Assembly: GCA_028713995.1 (NCBI GenBank)
Contig: JAQTNF010000002.1
Span: 417-64,416 of the forward strand
DNA: 64,000 bases
From: Deltaproteobacteria bacterium
Lineage (GTDB): Bacteria > Myxococcota_A > Polyangia > JAAYKL01
Direction of reading: 5' to 3'
How positions within the stretch are numbered: position 1 is the stretch's first letter; the number at the start of each line of letters is the position of its first letter. The notes beneath the pieces are model-generated. The model was not told the DNA's origin and made no database searches. It saw only the letters and a program-made list of their open reading frames with translations. Positions 35,324-44,202 of this stretch are shown here, piece by piece. Position numbers and translations under genes: made by a program.

Positions 35324-35351
35324 TTGCTTTTCCGTCCGAATTTCGTACAAA
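35324..35351 (+). promoter_or_regulatory. Promoter TTGCTT-N16-TACAAA
   Basis: TTGCTT (35324-35329) and TACAAA (35346-35351) are spaced 16 bases apart. A leader of about 25 bases carries GGAGGA before ATG 35382. The region is clearly richer in A and T than the flanking genes. Confidence 0.45.
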
Positions 35352-35381
35352 TATGAGAACCAGTTGATGGAGGATAACATC

Positions 35382-35723
35382 ATGTCAAAACTCATGCTCG
35401 CGCTCGGGGTTCTCGGTCTCGTGGTCGGGGTGGCGTCCTGCACCAATAATTCTTCGTCGGGGCGCGGCGATGACGACACCGGGTATCCTGACGGCGGCAC
35501 GGACACTGGCACGGACAGTGACAGCGACTCCGACAGCGACTCCGACAGCGATTCCGATGCGGATGGCGACACCGACTCGGATACGGACGGCGACTCGGAT
35601 ACGGACGGCGATACAGACTCGGATACGGACAGCGACTCGGATACGGATACCGGTTACAAGAACACCGGATGGAAGTGCCTCATCTGCTCGATGAAGACCC
35701 CGGTCCTGGTGAACCCGAAGTAG
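35382..35723 (+). CDS. Small SD-repeat lipoprotein
   Basis: This 113-residue protein starts at ATG 35382 behind GGAGGA; the open frame upstream is not supported. A lipoprotein signal (LALGVLGLVVGVASC) leads to Cys18. About 55 residues of alternating Asp with Ser, Thr or Gly follow, then a short end, GWKCLICSMKTPVLV, with a CxxC pair. It is the smallest of four related lipoproteins in the window; the acidic repeat makes up half the protein. The product is probably displayed in the periplasm or on the surface. Function is unknown. Confidence 0.7.
   Translation: MSKLMLALGVLGLVVGVASCTNNSSSGRGDDDTGYPDGGTDTGTDSDSDSDSDSDSDSDADGDTDSDTDGDSDTDGDTDSDTDSDSDTDTGYKNTGWKCLICSMKTPVLVNPK
35500..35655 (+). 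repeat. Ser-Asp/Thr-Asp coding microsatellite
   Basis: A degenerate 6-base tract (GACWSN units) encodes alternating Asp with Ser, Thr or Gly in the small lipoprotein. Synonymous third bases vary between units, so it is not a recent perfect expansion. Confidence 0.8.
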
Positions 35724-35791
35724 CTGGACGGACCTTCGTCTGAACGGCGCCGCCCGAGGCGTCGGCCTCCCCTGACGAACAAGGAAGAACC

Positions 35792-36049
35792 ATGGCAAAA
35801 GCAGAAAAAATGAACCGCGGTATCAGCTCCAAGGAACAGCGCGGCGGCGGCACCGAGATCAAGCTCCCGCCGGGCATCCACTCCCTGGACGCCTACGGCA
35901 ACGTCTTCGCCTCCCTGCCGGAGCTCAGCCGCGTGGTGCCCAAGTACTACACGCTGGCCGACATCAAGGCGGCTTTCGAGGCCGGCAAGCTGACCACGCT
36001 CTCCGGCGACCACGTCAAGGAGCTCGAGGACATGGTCGCGCGCAAGTAG
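35792..36049 (+). CDS. Small conserved-looking protein, unknown
   Basis: The 85-residue product follows AAGGAAG and begins MAKAEKMNRGISSKEQRGGG. The middle reads LPPGIHSLDAYGNVFASLPEL and the end is helical and charged. It has no signal peptide, membrane segment or cysteine. The balanced composition and good ribosome site suggest a real gene. I do not recognise the family, and the neighbours give no clue. Confidence 0.6.
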   Translation: MAKAEKMNRGISSKEQRGGGTEIKLPPGIHSLDAYGNVFASLPELSRVVPKYYTLADIKAAFEAGKLTTLSGDHVKELEDMVARK

Positions 36050-36061
36050 GCGCGCATCCCC

Positions 36062-36505
36062 GTGGGTCGCCTCCCTTCGCCCCTGCCTCGTCCTGTGAAT
36101 CCGCTCGACACCCGAATCCGCCAAGCCCTCGCGGCGCTGTACGATGAGCTCGATCGCGAGACGTCGCGGCGCGGCTGGGAATGCTCGGCCTGCGGCTCCT
36201 GCTGCAGGTTTCGCGAGTACGGGCACGAGCTGTGGCTGACCGACGTGGAGCTCGCGTTCCTTGTGGATGGCGCGGGCTCACGCGAGGTGCGGGACGACGG
36301 CGCGTGTCCCTACCTGGACGGGGACGCGTGCGCGGCTCGTGGTTGCCGTGCCTTCGGGTGCCGGGCATGCTTCTGCCGAGCCGGGCCGGGCGAGGGCGAG
36401 GCGCTCTTCGAGATCCATTTCCGCAGGCTTCGCGAGGTTCTTGCGACGTTGGGGATCGATCCGGAGTACGGCGAGTTGCTGGCGAGCCTCGAAGACCGCG
36501 GGTGA
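36062..36505 (+). CDS. YkgJ-family cysteine-cluster protein
   Basis: The 147-residue protein has the metal-binding motif CSACGSCCRF near residue 40 and further Cys in CPYLDGDACAARGCRAFGCRACFC. This matches the zinc/iron-chelating YkgJ (UPF0153) family. Members are thought to bind iron-sulfur clusters or zinc; the reaction is unknown. GTG 36062 lies 12 bases after the previous stop; GTG 36095 (VNPLDTRIRQ) is also plausible. No ribosome-binding site distinguishes them. The convergent gene ends three bases later. Confidence 0.75.
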   Translation: MGRLPSPLPRPVNPLDTRIRQALAALYDELDRETSRRGWECSACGSCCRFREYGHELWLTDVELAFLVDGAGSREVRDDGACPYLDGDACAARGCRAFGCRACFCRAGPGEGEALFEIHFRRLREVLATLGIDPEYGELLASLEDRG

Positions 36506-36508
36506 GCC

Positions 36509-36814
36509 TCAATCGTGGCGCAGGGCCTTCACGATCCCGTACATCTGGACGACGTTGCGGTTGGGACGGAAGATATCGGTCACGTTCGAGGTCTCGATCT
36601 TCCGATCAGCACCCCACATCACGAGCGGCCTCCCCACGAGCCGCGTGCCCTCCGGCTCCTGCTCGAGGCACAGGCCCATGGCCGCGTGATTGGAGATCCA
36701 GGTCAAAGTCCCGAGGTCGCGGACCGCGACGCAGACCCCCGCCCGCACGTGATACTCCCGGTGCCTGGTCACGAAGACCGCGTGCACCCTCCGGTTCGGT
36801 CCGCAGTAAGGCAT
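36509..36814 (-). CDS. Hypothetical 101-residue protein
   Basis: The product starts at ATG 36814 with AAGGAGG upstream; the frame upstream of this is not supported. It begins MPYCGPNRRVHAVFVTRHRE and contains several short beta-like stretches (AVRDLGTLTWISNHAAMGL). No signal peptide or motif is apparent. Codon use matches the neighbours, so I treat it as a real gene. It lies between the YkgJ-family gene and the response regulator, transcribed with the latter's strand. Function is unknown. Confidence 0.55.
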   Translation of the reverse strand: MPYCGPNRRVHAVFVTRHREYHVRAGVCVAVRDLGTLTWISNHAAMGLCLEQEPEGTRLVGRPLVMWGADRKIETSNVTDIFRPNRNVVQMYGIVKALRHD

Positions 36815-36903
36815 GACGCTTCCTCCTTGAGGGGTTCTGTATGGAAGTATACGACATGGGCCGGGCGGAGACAAAAATACGGCATCAGCTCCAGAAAGGC
36901 TCA

Positions 36904-38304
36904 TTATTCCCGAAAATCGTCCTTGTTCAATCCGTACTTCTTCATGCGCTCGTAGAGCGCCCGGCGCGAGATGCCGAGGGTCATGGAGGTGGTGTTGATC
37001 TCGCCGCCCGTCTCGCGCAGCACGGCCTCGATGATGCGTTTCTCGGTGGCCAGGAGCTCGTCGTGCAGGCGCCCGGGGCTGCTCGGCAGCGACAGGAGCC
37101 GAGAGGAGTTGAAGTCCTCCTCGGCCGAGAACGGGCCCGTGATCCCGTCGCGGGAGGTGATGACCATGCGTTCCACGGCGTGCTTGAGCTCGCGCACGTT
37201 GCCCGGCCAGGAGTGGCGCAGCATGGCGCCCAGCGTCTGCTCCGGCACCTTGGGCACCGGGATGCCGTTTCGGGCGGCCGCGAGCTTGAGAAAGTGGGAG
37301 GCGAGGAGCGGGATATCCTCGACGCGCTCCCGAAGCGGCGGGATGTGGATCGAGAGGACCACGATCCGGTGGAAGAAGTCCTCGCGCATGCGCCCGAGCC
37401 GCACCTGCTCCTGGAGGTCGACCTTGGTGGTGGCCAACAGGCGGACGTTGACCGAGCGCGGCGTGTCCATGCCGAGCGGGTAGACCTGTCCGTCGTCGAG
37501 CACGCGCAGGGACTGGAGCTGGGCCTTGACCGAGATGCTCTCCACCTCGTCGAGGAGGAGCGTTCCGCCCGACGCGATGACCATCTTGCCGTCGCGCGCC
37601 GAATCGGCGCCGGTGAACGCACCTCTGGCGTGGCCGAAGAGCTCGCTCTCGAGCATGTTCTCGGGCAGAGCGCCGGCGTTGACCGCCACGAACGGGCCCT
37701 TGGCCCTCGGGCTCTGCTCATGGATGCCGCGGGCCACGAGCTCCTTGCCCACGCCGGTCTCGCCGTGGACGAGGACGGGCGCGTCCGAGCGCGCCACGAC
37801 CTCGATCTGCGCGAACACGTCCTGCATGACACGGCTCTTGGCGATCATGCCGAAGCGCTCGTCCTCGTCGTGCGGGTACAAGGTGAGCCGCCGCTTGAGA
37901 TCCTCGCTCTCACGCCGCAGCGCGGTCTTCTCCACCGCGCGCCGCACCGAGGCCAGGAGCACCGCGTCCTCGAACGGCTTCTCCACGAAGTCGTAGACGC
38001 CGGCTTTGAGGCAGCGCACGGCCATGGAAATGTCGCCGTGGCCGGTGATCATGATGACCGGCGGCGGGTAGCCGCGGCGCAGGATCTCGCCGAGGAGCTC
38101 CTCGCCGTCCATCCCCGGCATCTTCACGTCCGTGACGACGCAGTCCGCGTCCGGGAGCTCGGGCCAGGCCAAGGCCGCCTCGGCCGAGGAGAAGAGCTTC
38201 ACGTCGTAGCTGCGCAGGCGCAGCATCTGCCCGATGGAGACGCGCGCGGCCTCGTCGTCGTCGATGACGACCACGGTGGTCTTCTTGTTGCCCTGCCTGT
38301 GCAT
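36904..38304 (-). CDS. Sigma-54-dependent response regulator (NtrC/DctD type)
   Basis: The 466-residue protein has a receiver domain (TDVKMPGMDG phospho-Asp), an AAA+ domain with Walker A GETGVGKE and the sigma-54 contact motif GAFTGA, and a C-terminal Fis-type helix-turn-helix (LGISRRALYERMKKYG). It activates sigma-54 promoters when phosphorylated. Its start codon lies one base after the stop of the kinase gene, so the two form a two-component operon. The closest architectural match is DctD or NtrC. The promoter at 31890 may be a target, but no binding site was identified. Confidence 0.9.
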   Translation of the reverse strand: MHRQGNKKTTVVVIDDDEAARVSIGQMLRLRSYDVKLFSSAEAALAWPELPDADCVVTDVKMPGMDGEELLGEILRRGYPPPVIMITGHGDISMAVRCLKAGVYDFVEKPFEDAVLLASVRRAVEKTALRRESEDLKRRLTLYPHDEDERFGMIAKSRVMQDVFAQIEVVARSDAPVLVHGETGVGKELVARGIHEQSPRAKGPFVAVNAGALPENMLESELFGHARGAFTGADSARDGKMVIASGGTLLLDEVESISVKAQLQSLRVLDDGQVYPLGMDTPRSVNVRLLATTKVDLQEQVRLGRMREDFFHRIVVLSIHIPPLRERVEDIPLLASHFLKLAAARNGIPVPKVPEQTLGAMLRHSWPGNVRELKHAVERMVITSRDGITGPFSAEEDFNSSRLLSLPSSPGRLHDELLATEKRIIEAVLRETGGEINTTSMTLGISRRALYERMKKYGLNKDDFRE

Positions 38305-38305
38305 G

Positions 38306-39796
38306 TCAGCCGTTCGCCTCCGCGTGGGCGTCCGCCGCCGGCAGACGCACCACGAACCTGGCCCCCTTGCCGACCTCGCAGGAGGCCTTGAGCCCGCCCT
38401 GGTGCTCCTTGAGGATGCTCAAGGAGATGGAGAGGCCGAGCCCGGTCCCGTGGCCCGGCTTCTTGGTGCTGAAGAACGGCGTGAAGAGCTTGCCGGCCAC
38501 CGCCTCGGAAAATCCGGGCCCGGTATCATCGATCTCGACCATGAGCCCGTCTTTTGCCCCGGGGTCGCGGCCGGTCCGGATCGTGAGCACGCGCTCCGGG
38601 ACCTCCTCCATGGCCTGGCGGGCGTTGGTGATGATGTTCAGGAAGACCTGCTCGAGCCGCACCTTGTCCCCCATCACGTCGGGCAGCCCGTCGGCGAGGG
38701 TGAGCCTGAGCTCCACGCCCGAGAGCTTGAGCTGCGGCAGGAGGAAGTCGATGCTCTCGCGCAGGACCGCGTTCAGGTTGAGCGGCGCGAAGTGGCTGTC
38801 GGTCCTGCGGGTCAGCTCGCGCATCTGGTTGATGATCTTCGACGCGCGCGCCACCTGCTCCGAGATGAGGCGCAGGTTGCCCTTGACCTCCTCCTCGGTG
38901 CCGAGCTTCTCCTCGAGCATGTAGGAGGCGTTCTTTGCATAGTTGCGGATGCCGGTCAGCGGCTGGTTGAGCTCGTGCGCCACCGCCGCGGCCATCTCGC
39001 CGAGCTCCGCGAGGCGCGTCGAATGCACGAGCTGGGCCTCCTGCTCGCGCGTGAGCACCGAGAGCTCCTTGCGCTTCTCCTCGGCCTCCTTCTTCTCGGT
39101 GATGTCGTAGATGTTGACGAGCACGGCGGGCGCACCCTCGTAATCAATGGCGAAGCTCCCGATCTCGGCCCACATGATCTTTCCGCCGCGGCGCAGGAGG
39201 CGCAGCTCGTAGTGCAGGTCGTCCGCTTCGCCGCTGGCCCGCTTCTCGACGAAGGAACGCACCTTCTCGCGGTCTCCGGCATAGATGAAATCCCAGATCG
39301 TCTTGCCCAAGATGTCGGCCGCGGGATCGGCGTGGCCGAGGATGGAGGCCATGCGCGGGTTGGCGAAGAGGATGAGGCCGTCGCGGTAGACGATGATGCC
39401 GGTCAGCGACTTGTCCGTGAGCAGCTTGTAGATCTCCTCGGACCTGACCGCGGCCTTGTGCTCGGACTTGACCCGATCAGCGAGCCAGCCGGTGACGAGC
39501 GCGACCGCCAGGAAGAAGACCACGCGCACGACATCGCTCCACAGAGCGTTCGACGTCAGGTCGAAGCGGTGAAAGAGGACGATCTCGAGGGTGGGCGCAA
39601 CCACGACGAAGGCCCCGCGCTTGCCCCACCACAGGCAGGCGAGCACGATGGGGATGTAGGCGAAGTGGTTGTAGACGACGTTCGTATGGTGCGGGGATCG
39701 CAGGAGCGGCCCGAGCAACGAGTGGACGACGACGAGCGCGGCGATGACGACGATCTGAAAGGTCAGGCGCCGGCTGTGTTCTCGCAGGAAACCCAT
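38306..39796 (-). CDS. Membrane PAS-domain histidine kinase
   Basis: The 496-residue protein has four or five N-terminal membrane segments, a PAS domain (about 150-270), a HisKA domain (HELNQPLTGIRNYAKNAS, phospho-His in HELNQ) and a HATPase domain with N-box NIITNARQAM, DTGPGF and GHGTGLGLSI. It is the partner of the adjacent response regulator. The membrane part resembles sensor domains with several helices (MASE1-like), not a periplasmic sensor. The signal sensed is unknown. The tRNA-Leu gene lies just upstream on the same strand. Confidence 0.9.
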   Translation of the reverse strand: MGFLREHSRRLTFQIVVIAALVVVHSLLGPLLRSPHHTNVVYNHFAYIPIVLACLWWGKRGAFVVVAPTLEIVLFHRFDLTSNALWSDVVRVVFFLAVALVTGWLADRVKSEHKAAVRSEEIYKLLTDKSLTGIIVYRDGLILFANPRMASILGHADPAADILGKTIWDFIYAGDREKVRSFVEKRASGEADDLHYELRLLRRGGKIMWAEIGSFAIDYEGAPAVLVNIYDITEKKEAEEKRKELSVLTREQEAQLVHSTRLAELGEMAAAVAHELNQPLTGIRNYAKNASYMLEEKLGTEEEVKGNLRLISEQVARASKIINQMRELTRRTDSHFAPLNLNAVLRESIDFLLPQLKLSGVELRLTLADGLPDVMGDKVRLEQVFLNIITNARQAMEEVPERVLTIRTGRDPGAKDGLMVEIDDTGPGFSEAVAGKLFTPFFSTKKPGHGTGLGLSISLSILKEHQGGLKASCEVGKGARFVVRLPAADAHAEANG

Positions 39797-39809
39797 GGTG
39801 CCTCAGCGG

Positions 39810-39891
39810 TGCGAGGAGGGGGACTCGAACCCCCACGTCGAAAGACACTGGAACCTAAATCCAGCGCGTCTGCCAGTTCCGCCATCCTCGC
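39810..39891 (-). tRNA. tRNA-Leu (UAG anticodon)
   Basis: The minus strand reads GCGAGGATGGCGGAACTGGC at the 5' end and pairs its acceptor stem with TCCTCGC at the 3' end. The anticodon arm CTGGA/TCCAG encloses TTTAGGT, giving anticodon UAG. A long variable arm follows, as in class II tRNAs, and the T arm GGGGGTTCGAGTCCCCC is intact. The terminal CCA is not encoded. Confidence 0.95.
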
Positions 39892-39999
39892 TTTCAGGCG
39901 GGCCAAAGCTGTCTCGTACGTCAGCCACCGAGTTGACGTCAAGGAGACGACGGGCCACACTGTTTGCGCTTGTCGCCCCAAGGAAGAGAGGTCGCGCGC

Positions 40000-42966
40000 A
40001 TGAAAACTCGTCGCCGTCTCGCCCGCGCCGCACTGCTGGCGGTGCTGCTTTGTCCCATGTCGCTGTCGGCGGTCGCGCCCGATCGCGGCGCAAAGCATGA
40101 TCTGTCCAAAGCCGAGGTGATGGATCGCGTCATCCTTTCGGTGCTCGAGTACTACTACGATCCGACGCGCATCGACCCGCCCAAGATGCTCGAGGCCGCC
40201 CTGGACGTGGTCCAGAAGATGGTGGCCGAGGTCCTCGTCACCTACGACACGAAGCGCGAGTCGCTCACGGTCAAGGTCGCCGATTCCGAGAAGACGTTCG
40301 ACATTAGGGACGTGACGAGCCCCTGGGCGCTCTCGACGGCCTTCCACAAGATCTTCGCCTTTCTCGAGGAGAGGCTCGACAGGAACGAGGTCAACCTGCT
40401 CGACCTCGAGTACAACGCGGCCAACGGCCTTTTGTCCACGCTCGATCCGCACTCCAACCTGCTGCCCCCCGATCTCTACGAGGAGCTGCGCATGGGCACG
40501 CAGGGCGAGTTCGGCGGCCTGGGCATCAAGATCACCACGGACAGGCGGCCGCCCTGCGACGGCAACCTGACGGTGGTCGAGGTCTTTCCGGGGACGCCCG
40601 CCGCCAAGGCGGGGCTCAAGCCAGGCGATCAGATCGTCAAGATCGGCAACGAGTCCACGCTGAACATCACAACGTCCGAGGCCGCCGACCGGCTGCGCGG
40701 CGCTCCGGGCTCCAAGGTGCGCATCTTCGTCAAGCATCAAGGCGGCGGGGCCGAGGACTACGAGATGGCGCGCCAGATCATCGCGATCGACAGCGTCAAG
40801 TGGAAGATGCTGGGCAACAAGGCCGGCTACATCGCCCTCGACGCGTTCCAGAGCAACAGCGTGGCCGAGTTCGGCCGGGCGCTCGCCGAGCTCCACGGGA
40901 AGGGCATGAAGGGACTGATCCTGGACCTGCGGGGCAATCCCGGCGGGCTGCTCGACGTGGCGGTCAAGATCGCGGACACCTTCCTCGCCGCCGGCACCAT
41001 CGTGACCACGGCCGGACGGACCGAGGCCGATCGCTCGGTGCACAACGCCGCGCCCGAGGGCACGGAGCCGCGCTACCCGCTCGTGGTCCTCGTCGACAAC
41101 CAGTCGGCCTCGGCTGCGGAGATCATCGCGGGCGCCCTGCGAAACCACAGCCGCGCGCTGCTCGTGGGCCAGACCACGTTCGGGAAGGGCTCGGTGCAGA
41201 TGGTTCAGCCCATGCCCGGCGGCGGGGCGCTCAAGCTGACGTCGGGCCAGTATCTCATCCCCGGCGACATGTCGATCCAGGCCGTGGGCGTGGCGCCCGA
41301 TCTGGCCGTGGCTCCGCTCTCCATCGACCGCGAGGACATGGACGTGATCCCGGACGTCGGGCGCTTCTCCGAGGCCGACCTGCAACGGCACCTCGATCGG
41401 CCCAACACCCGGGAGCGAGCGGCGCGCCCGGGGTCCCTCACCGCCACGGTGCTCGTGCCGGCGGCCGAACGGCAGAAGGATCGGGAGGGCATGCAGCGGT
41501 GCACCTCGGACGATCCGGACCGGCGCCCGTTCGCCGAGAGGTACGAGACCGAGCTCGCGCGGAAGATCGTGGAAGAGACGACCGGAACCATGGCCGACGA
41601 GATGCTTCTCACGGCGCGCGCGATCCTCGAGCGCGGGGCGGCCGAGCGCGACGAGGCCGTGCGCACCGAGCTCAGGAAGCTCGGGATCGACTGGAGGCCG
41701 GCGCCCGTAGGCGCGAAGGCGCAGGCCGCGGGCGACGAAACGGGCGGGCGCGCGGTGACCGTCCGCGTCAAGGCCGAAGGCACGGCCGTTCCGGGCCGGA
41801 CCCTCAAGATCGCGGCGACCGTGACCAACGGCACGACCTCGCCCATCTACAGGCTGCGCGGCGTAACGGCCAGCGACAACCCTCTCGTCGCAGGCCACGA
41901 GCTGGTCTTCGGGTTCGTGGGCGCGGGCGGAACCAAGACGTGGACGCTGCCGGTGGAGATCCCGCTGCTCGCCACACCCCGCGAGGATCCCGTCACGATC
42001 TCGTTCGAGGCCGACGCGGGGCCGGTGCCGAAGCCCGCTTCGATCCCGATCGCGATCGGCGAGCGTCCCCAGCCGCGCATCGCCTACTCATGGCAGATCG
42101 AGGACGAGGGCAACCGCAACGGTTTCGTGGAGGCGGGCGAGACCGCGATCGTGCACGTGACCGTGACCAACGTGGGCCGCGGATCCACGGTGGACGCGGA
42201 GGCCGATCTTTCGGCCAAGCCGGGCACCGACGTGGTGCAGGGGCGGTTCGACCTCGGGCGGCTCGGGCCGGGAAAGAGCGCGAGCGGCCTGTTCAAGCTG
42301 AGGTTCTCGGGACAGACGTACAACGGCGCCTCGGAGCTGCGCTTCTCCGTCGAGGACTGGATCCCCACGCGCCGCTTCCCCATGACGAGCTCCCTTCTCG
42401 AGCAGGACATCCGCGTGGAGGTCGCCGCGGGCCGGCCGGCGCCGGACCCCGCCTCCGGGAGCGTCACGGTCGCAGGGCCGTCGCCCGCTGCGGTGAGGGA
42501 AAGCCCGGTCGGAGCGAGCCCGGTCGTGGCCACTGCGCCTGCCAAGGCCTCGTTCGCCGTTTCGGCGAGATCCGGGGACTTCTTCCGCATCGCGCTCGGC
42601 AAGGACAGGAGCGCCTGGATCGCGGCGGCGGACACGAAGCCGGGCGGCGTGGCGGGGACGAGCTTCACGCCGGTGCTGGTCGAGCCGCCGGTCATAACCG
42701 TGAACGGACCGCTCGTGCGGCGCACGAAAGAGGCCGGCGTCCGGATCGAGGGCACGGCGGAGCACCCGTCGGGGCTGCGCGACGTGTTCGTGTTCGTGGG
42801 CGACAAGAAGGTCTTCTACAAGCCCGCGGGCAAGGGCGCCCTGCGCCTTGACTTCGCGGCCGACCTGCCCCTTGAGCCTGGCGCGAACCAGATCGCGGTC
42901 GTCGCGCGGCACACCGGCAAGGTCGCGGCGAGCCAGATCGTTTTCGTGCGGCGCGACGCGCAGTAG
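40000..42966 (+). CDS. S41 C-terminal-processing peptidase with PDZ and long C-terminal extension
   Basis: The 988-residue product has a signal peptide (LARAALLAVLLCPMSLSA), a PDZ domain (LTVVEVFPGTPAAKAGLKPG) and an S41 core, with nucleophile Ser371 in NQSASAAE and Lys396 in TTFGKGSVQ. These residues are consistent with Prc/CtpA, which trims the C-termini of periplasmic proteins. The catalytic part ends near residue 440. Roughly 500 further residues form beta-rich CARDB/Ig-like segments, an extension the family normally lacks. ATG 40000 follows AGGAAGAGAGG. It is alone between tRNA-Leu and the TPR/PEGA gene. Confidence 0.85.
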   Translation: MKTRRRLARAALLAVLLCPMSLSAVAPDRGAKHDLSKAEVMDRVILSVLEYYYDPTRIDPPKMLEAALDVVQKMVAEVLVTYDTKRESLTVKVADSEKTFDIRDVTSPWALSTAFHKIFAFLEERLDRNEVNLLDLEYNAANGLLSTLDPHSNLLPPDLYEELRMGTQGEFGGLGIKITTDRRPPCDGNLTVVEVFPGTPAAKAGLKPGDQIVKIGNESTLNITTSEAADRLRGAPGSKVRIFVKHQGGGAEDYEMARQIIAIDSVKWKMLGNKAGYIALDAFQSNSVAEFGRALAELHGKGMKGLILDLRGNPGGLLDVAVKIADTFLAAGTIVTTAGRTEADRSVHNAAPEGTEPRYPLVVLVDNQSASAAEIIAGALRNHSRALLVGQTTFGKGSVQMVQPMPGGGALKLTSGQYLIPGDMSIQAVGVAPDLAVAPLSIDREDMDVIPDVGRFSEADLQRHLDRPNTRERAARPGSLTATVLVPAAERQKDREGMQRCTSDDPDRRPFAERYETELARKIVEETTGTMADEMLLTARAILERGAAERDEAVRTELRKLGIDWRPAPVGAKAQAAGDETGGRAVTVRVKAEGTAVPGRTLKIAATVTNGTTSPIYRLRGVTASDNPLVAGHELVFGFVGAGGTKTWTLPVEIPLLATPREDPVTISFEADAGPVPKPASIPIAIGERPQPRIAYSWQIEDEGNRNGFVEAGETAIVHVTVTNVGRGSTVDAEADLSAKPGTDVVQGRFDLGRLGPGKSASGLFKLRFSGQTYNGASELRFSVEDWIPTRRFPMTSSLLEQDIRVEVAAGRPAPDPASGSVTVAGPSPAAVRESPVGASPVVATAPAKASFAVSARSGDFFRIALGKDRSAWIAAADTKPGGVAGTSFTPVLVEPPVITVNGPLVRRTKEAGVRIEGTAEHPSGLRDVFVFVGDKKVFYKPAGKGALRLDFAADLPLEPGANQIAVVARHTGKVAASQIVFVRRDAQ

Positions 42967-43001
42967 ACCCCCCCAGGACGCGCTCCCGGCCTCGTCGGCG
43001 C

Positions 43002-43030
43002 TTGCCCGGAAACGGCGAACGGAATAGGCT
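43002..43030 (+). promoter_or_regulatory. Promoter TTGCCC-N17-TAGGCT
   Basis: TTGCCC (43002-43007) and TAGGCT (43025-43030) are 17 bases apart, followed by a leader with AGGAGG before ATG 43071. It serves the TPR/PEGA gene. Confidence 0.5.
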
Positions 43031-43070
43031 CATTTTCGCAACGTCACTCGCGACGACAGGAGGAAACCGG

Positions 43071-44048
43071 ATGCGCGCAGCCGTGCTCTTCGCGCTCGTG
43101 ATCGCGCTCGCCGGGCCGCGGGCCTTCGCCGAGTCCACGGACGAAAAGGCCAAGGCCGCGTTCCACGCGGGAGTCGATGGCTTCAAGGCCGAACGCTTCG
43201 AGGAAGCGCTCGCGAGCTTCAAGGAGGCGAACCGGCTCAAGCCGACCTGGAAGATGCTCTACAACATCGGCCAGTGCGAGGCCGCGCTCAAACACTATGG
43301 CCAGGCCATCGAGGCGTTCGAGAGCTACCTGGGCCAGGGCGGGGACGACGTGCCGCCGGAGCGTCGAGACAAGGTGCTCGCTGAGCTCGACCGCATGCGC
43401 AGGATGGTGGGCGGGGTGAAGGTCAAGGCGCCCGCCGGCACGCAGGTGCTCATCGACGGCGAGGAGCGCGGCCGCGCGCCGCTCGGCTCGGACATCGCGG
43501 TGACGGCCGGAGTGGAGCACGACATCCGGCTCGTGAAGGACGGCCAGGAGCTGCTCGCAACGAGGCAGTCGGTGCGTGGCGGATCGGTGATGGAGATCGA
43601 GGCGCCGGAGCCCAAGGCCGGGCCTCTCCCACAGACAGAGACGAAACCTCTCCCCCAAACCCTCCCCGAATCGGGGAGAGGAGATCAGGCCCCCGAGGTC
43701 GACAAGGGGGGAGAGGTTGCGAAAGGTGAGGCCTCGAAGGGGCTGAGCCCGCTCTGGTTCTGGACCGGCCTGGGAACGACCGGCGCGTTCGGGGCTGTGG
43801 CCGTGGGTATGAACTTCGCGGTGGACAGCCGGAAGAACGACATCAAAACGAACGGAGACATGGCCGAGGCTAGGCGGTTCCAGACAACGGGGATCGCATT
43901 CATCGGGCTCGCGGGCGCGGCGGCCGTGACGACCGCGATCGTGGCCGGGTTCACGGATTTCAGCGTGTACTCGGACGAGGACGCGCCCAAGGCGTCGGCG
44001 TGGGCCGCTCCAGGCGGGGCCGGCGTCGCGGTGGGAGGGAGGTTCTGA
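43071..44048 (+). CDS. TPR plus PEGA secreted protein with in-frame palindromic element
   Basis: The 325-residue product starts at ATG 43071 behind AGGAGG. A signal peptide (FALVIALAGPRAFA) is followed by TPR-type helices (FHAGVDGFKAERFEEALASF and YNIGQCEAALKHYGQAIEAF), then a PEGA-like domain (VKAPAGTQVLIDGEERGRAPLGS). A low-complexity linker (about residues 185-225) is encoded by a palindromic DNA element (43645-43718) and translates as PLPQTLPESGRGD and more. Two hydrophobic segments close the protein. This layout is common in Myxococcota surface proteins. Function unknown. Confidence 0.75.
   Translation: MRAAVLFALVIALAGPRAFAESTDEKAKAAFHAGVDGFKAERFEEALASFKEANRLKPTWKMLYNIGQCEAALKHYGQAIEAFESYLGQGGDDVPPERRDKVLAELDRMRRMVGGVKVKAPAGTQVLIDGEERGRAPLGSDIAVTAGVEHDIRLVKDGQELLATRQSVRGGSVMEIEAPEPKAGPLPQTETKPLPQTLPESGRGDQAPEVDKGGEVAKGEASKGLSPLWFWTGLGTTGAFGAVAVGMNFAVDSRKNDIKTNGDMAEARRFQTTGIAFIGLAGAAAVTTAIVAGFTDFSVYSDEDAPKASAWAAPGGAGVAVGGRF
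43645..43718 (+). repeat. Palindromic element inserted in frame in a coding region
   Basis: The 74-base element is bounded by a perfect 12-base inverted repeat, AACCTCTCCCCC (43645-43656) and GGGGGAGAGGTT (43707-43718). Inside is a second hairpin, CTCCCCGA and TCGGGGAG (43662-43669 and 43671-43678). Both lie in the reading frame of the TPR/PEGA gene without a stop. It resembles the GGGAGAGG-type dispersed palindromes of many Proteobacteria; whether more copies exist in this genome cannot be seen here. Confidence 0.75.
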
Positions 44049-44155
44049 TGGCGCTGCGTCTCTACCTGGACACCTCGGTCCTCGGCGCCGAGTTCGACAC
44101 CGAAAGCCCGGAGCGCGTCGCGGCGCCGCCGGAGCTGTTCGAGGACGAGGAGTAG
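44048..44155 (+). pseudogene. PIN-domain toxin N-terminal stub
   Basis: An ATG overlapping the preceding stop opens a 35-residue frame: MALRLYLDTSVLGAEFDTES then a short acidic end and TAG at 44153-44155. The start is the first strand and catalytic Asp region of PIN-domain ribonucleases, which normally run to about 130 residues. The rest of the domain is missing, so this is a truncated gene. Whether any product is made is unknown. Confidence 0.6.
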
Positions 44156-44202
44156 GAACATGGTCGATCAAGGGAACGCCGAACGGTTCGACGCGGTGGA
44201 GG

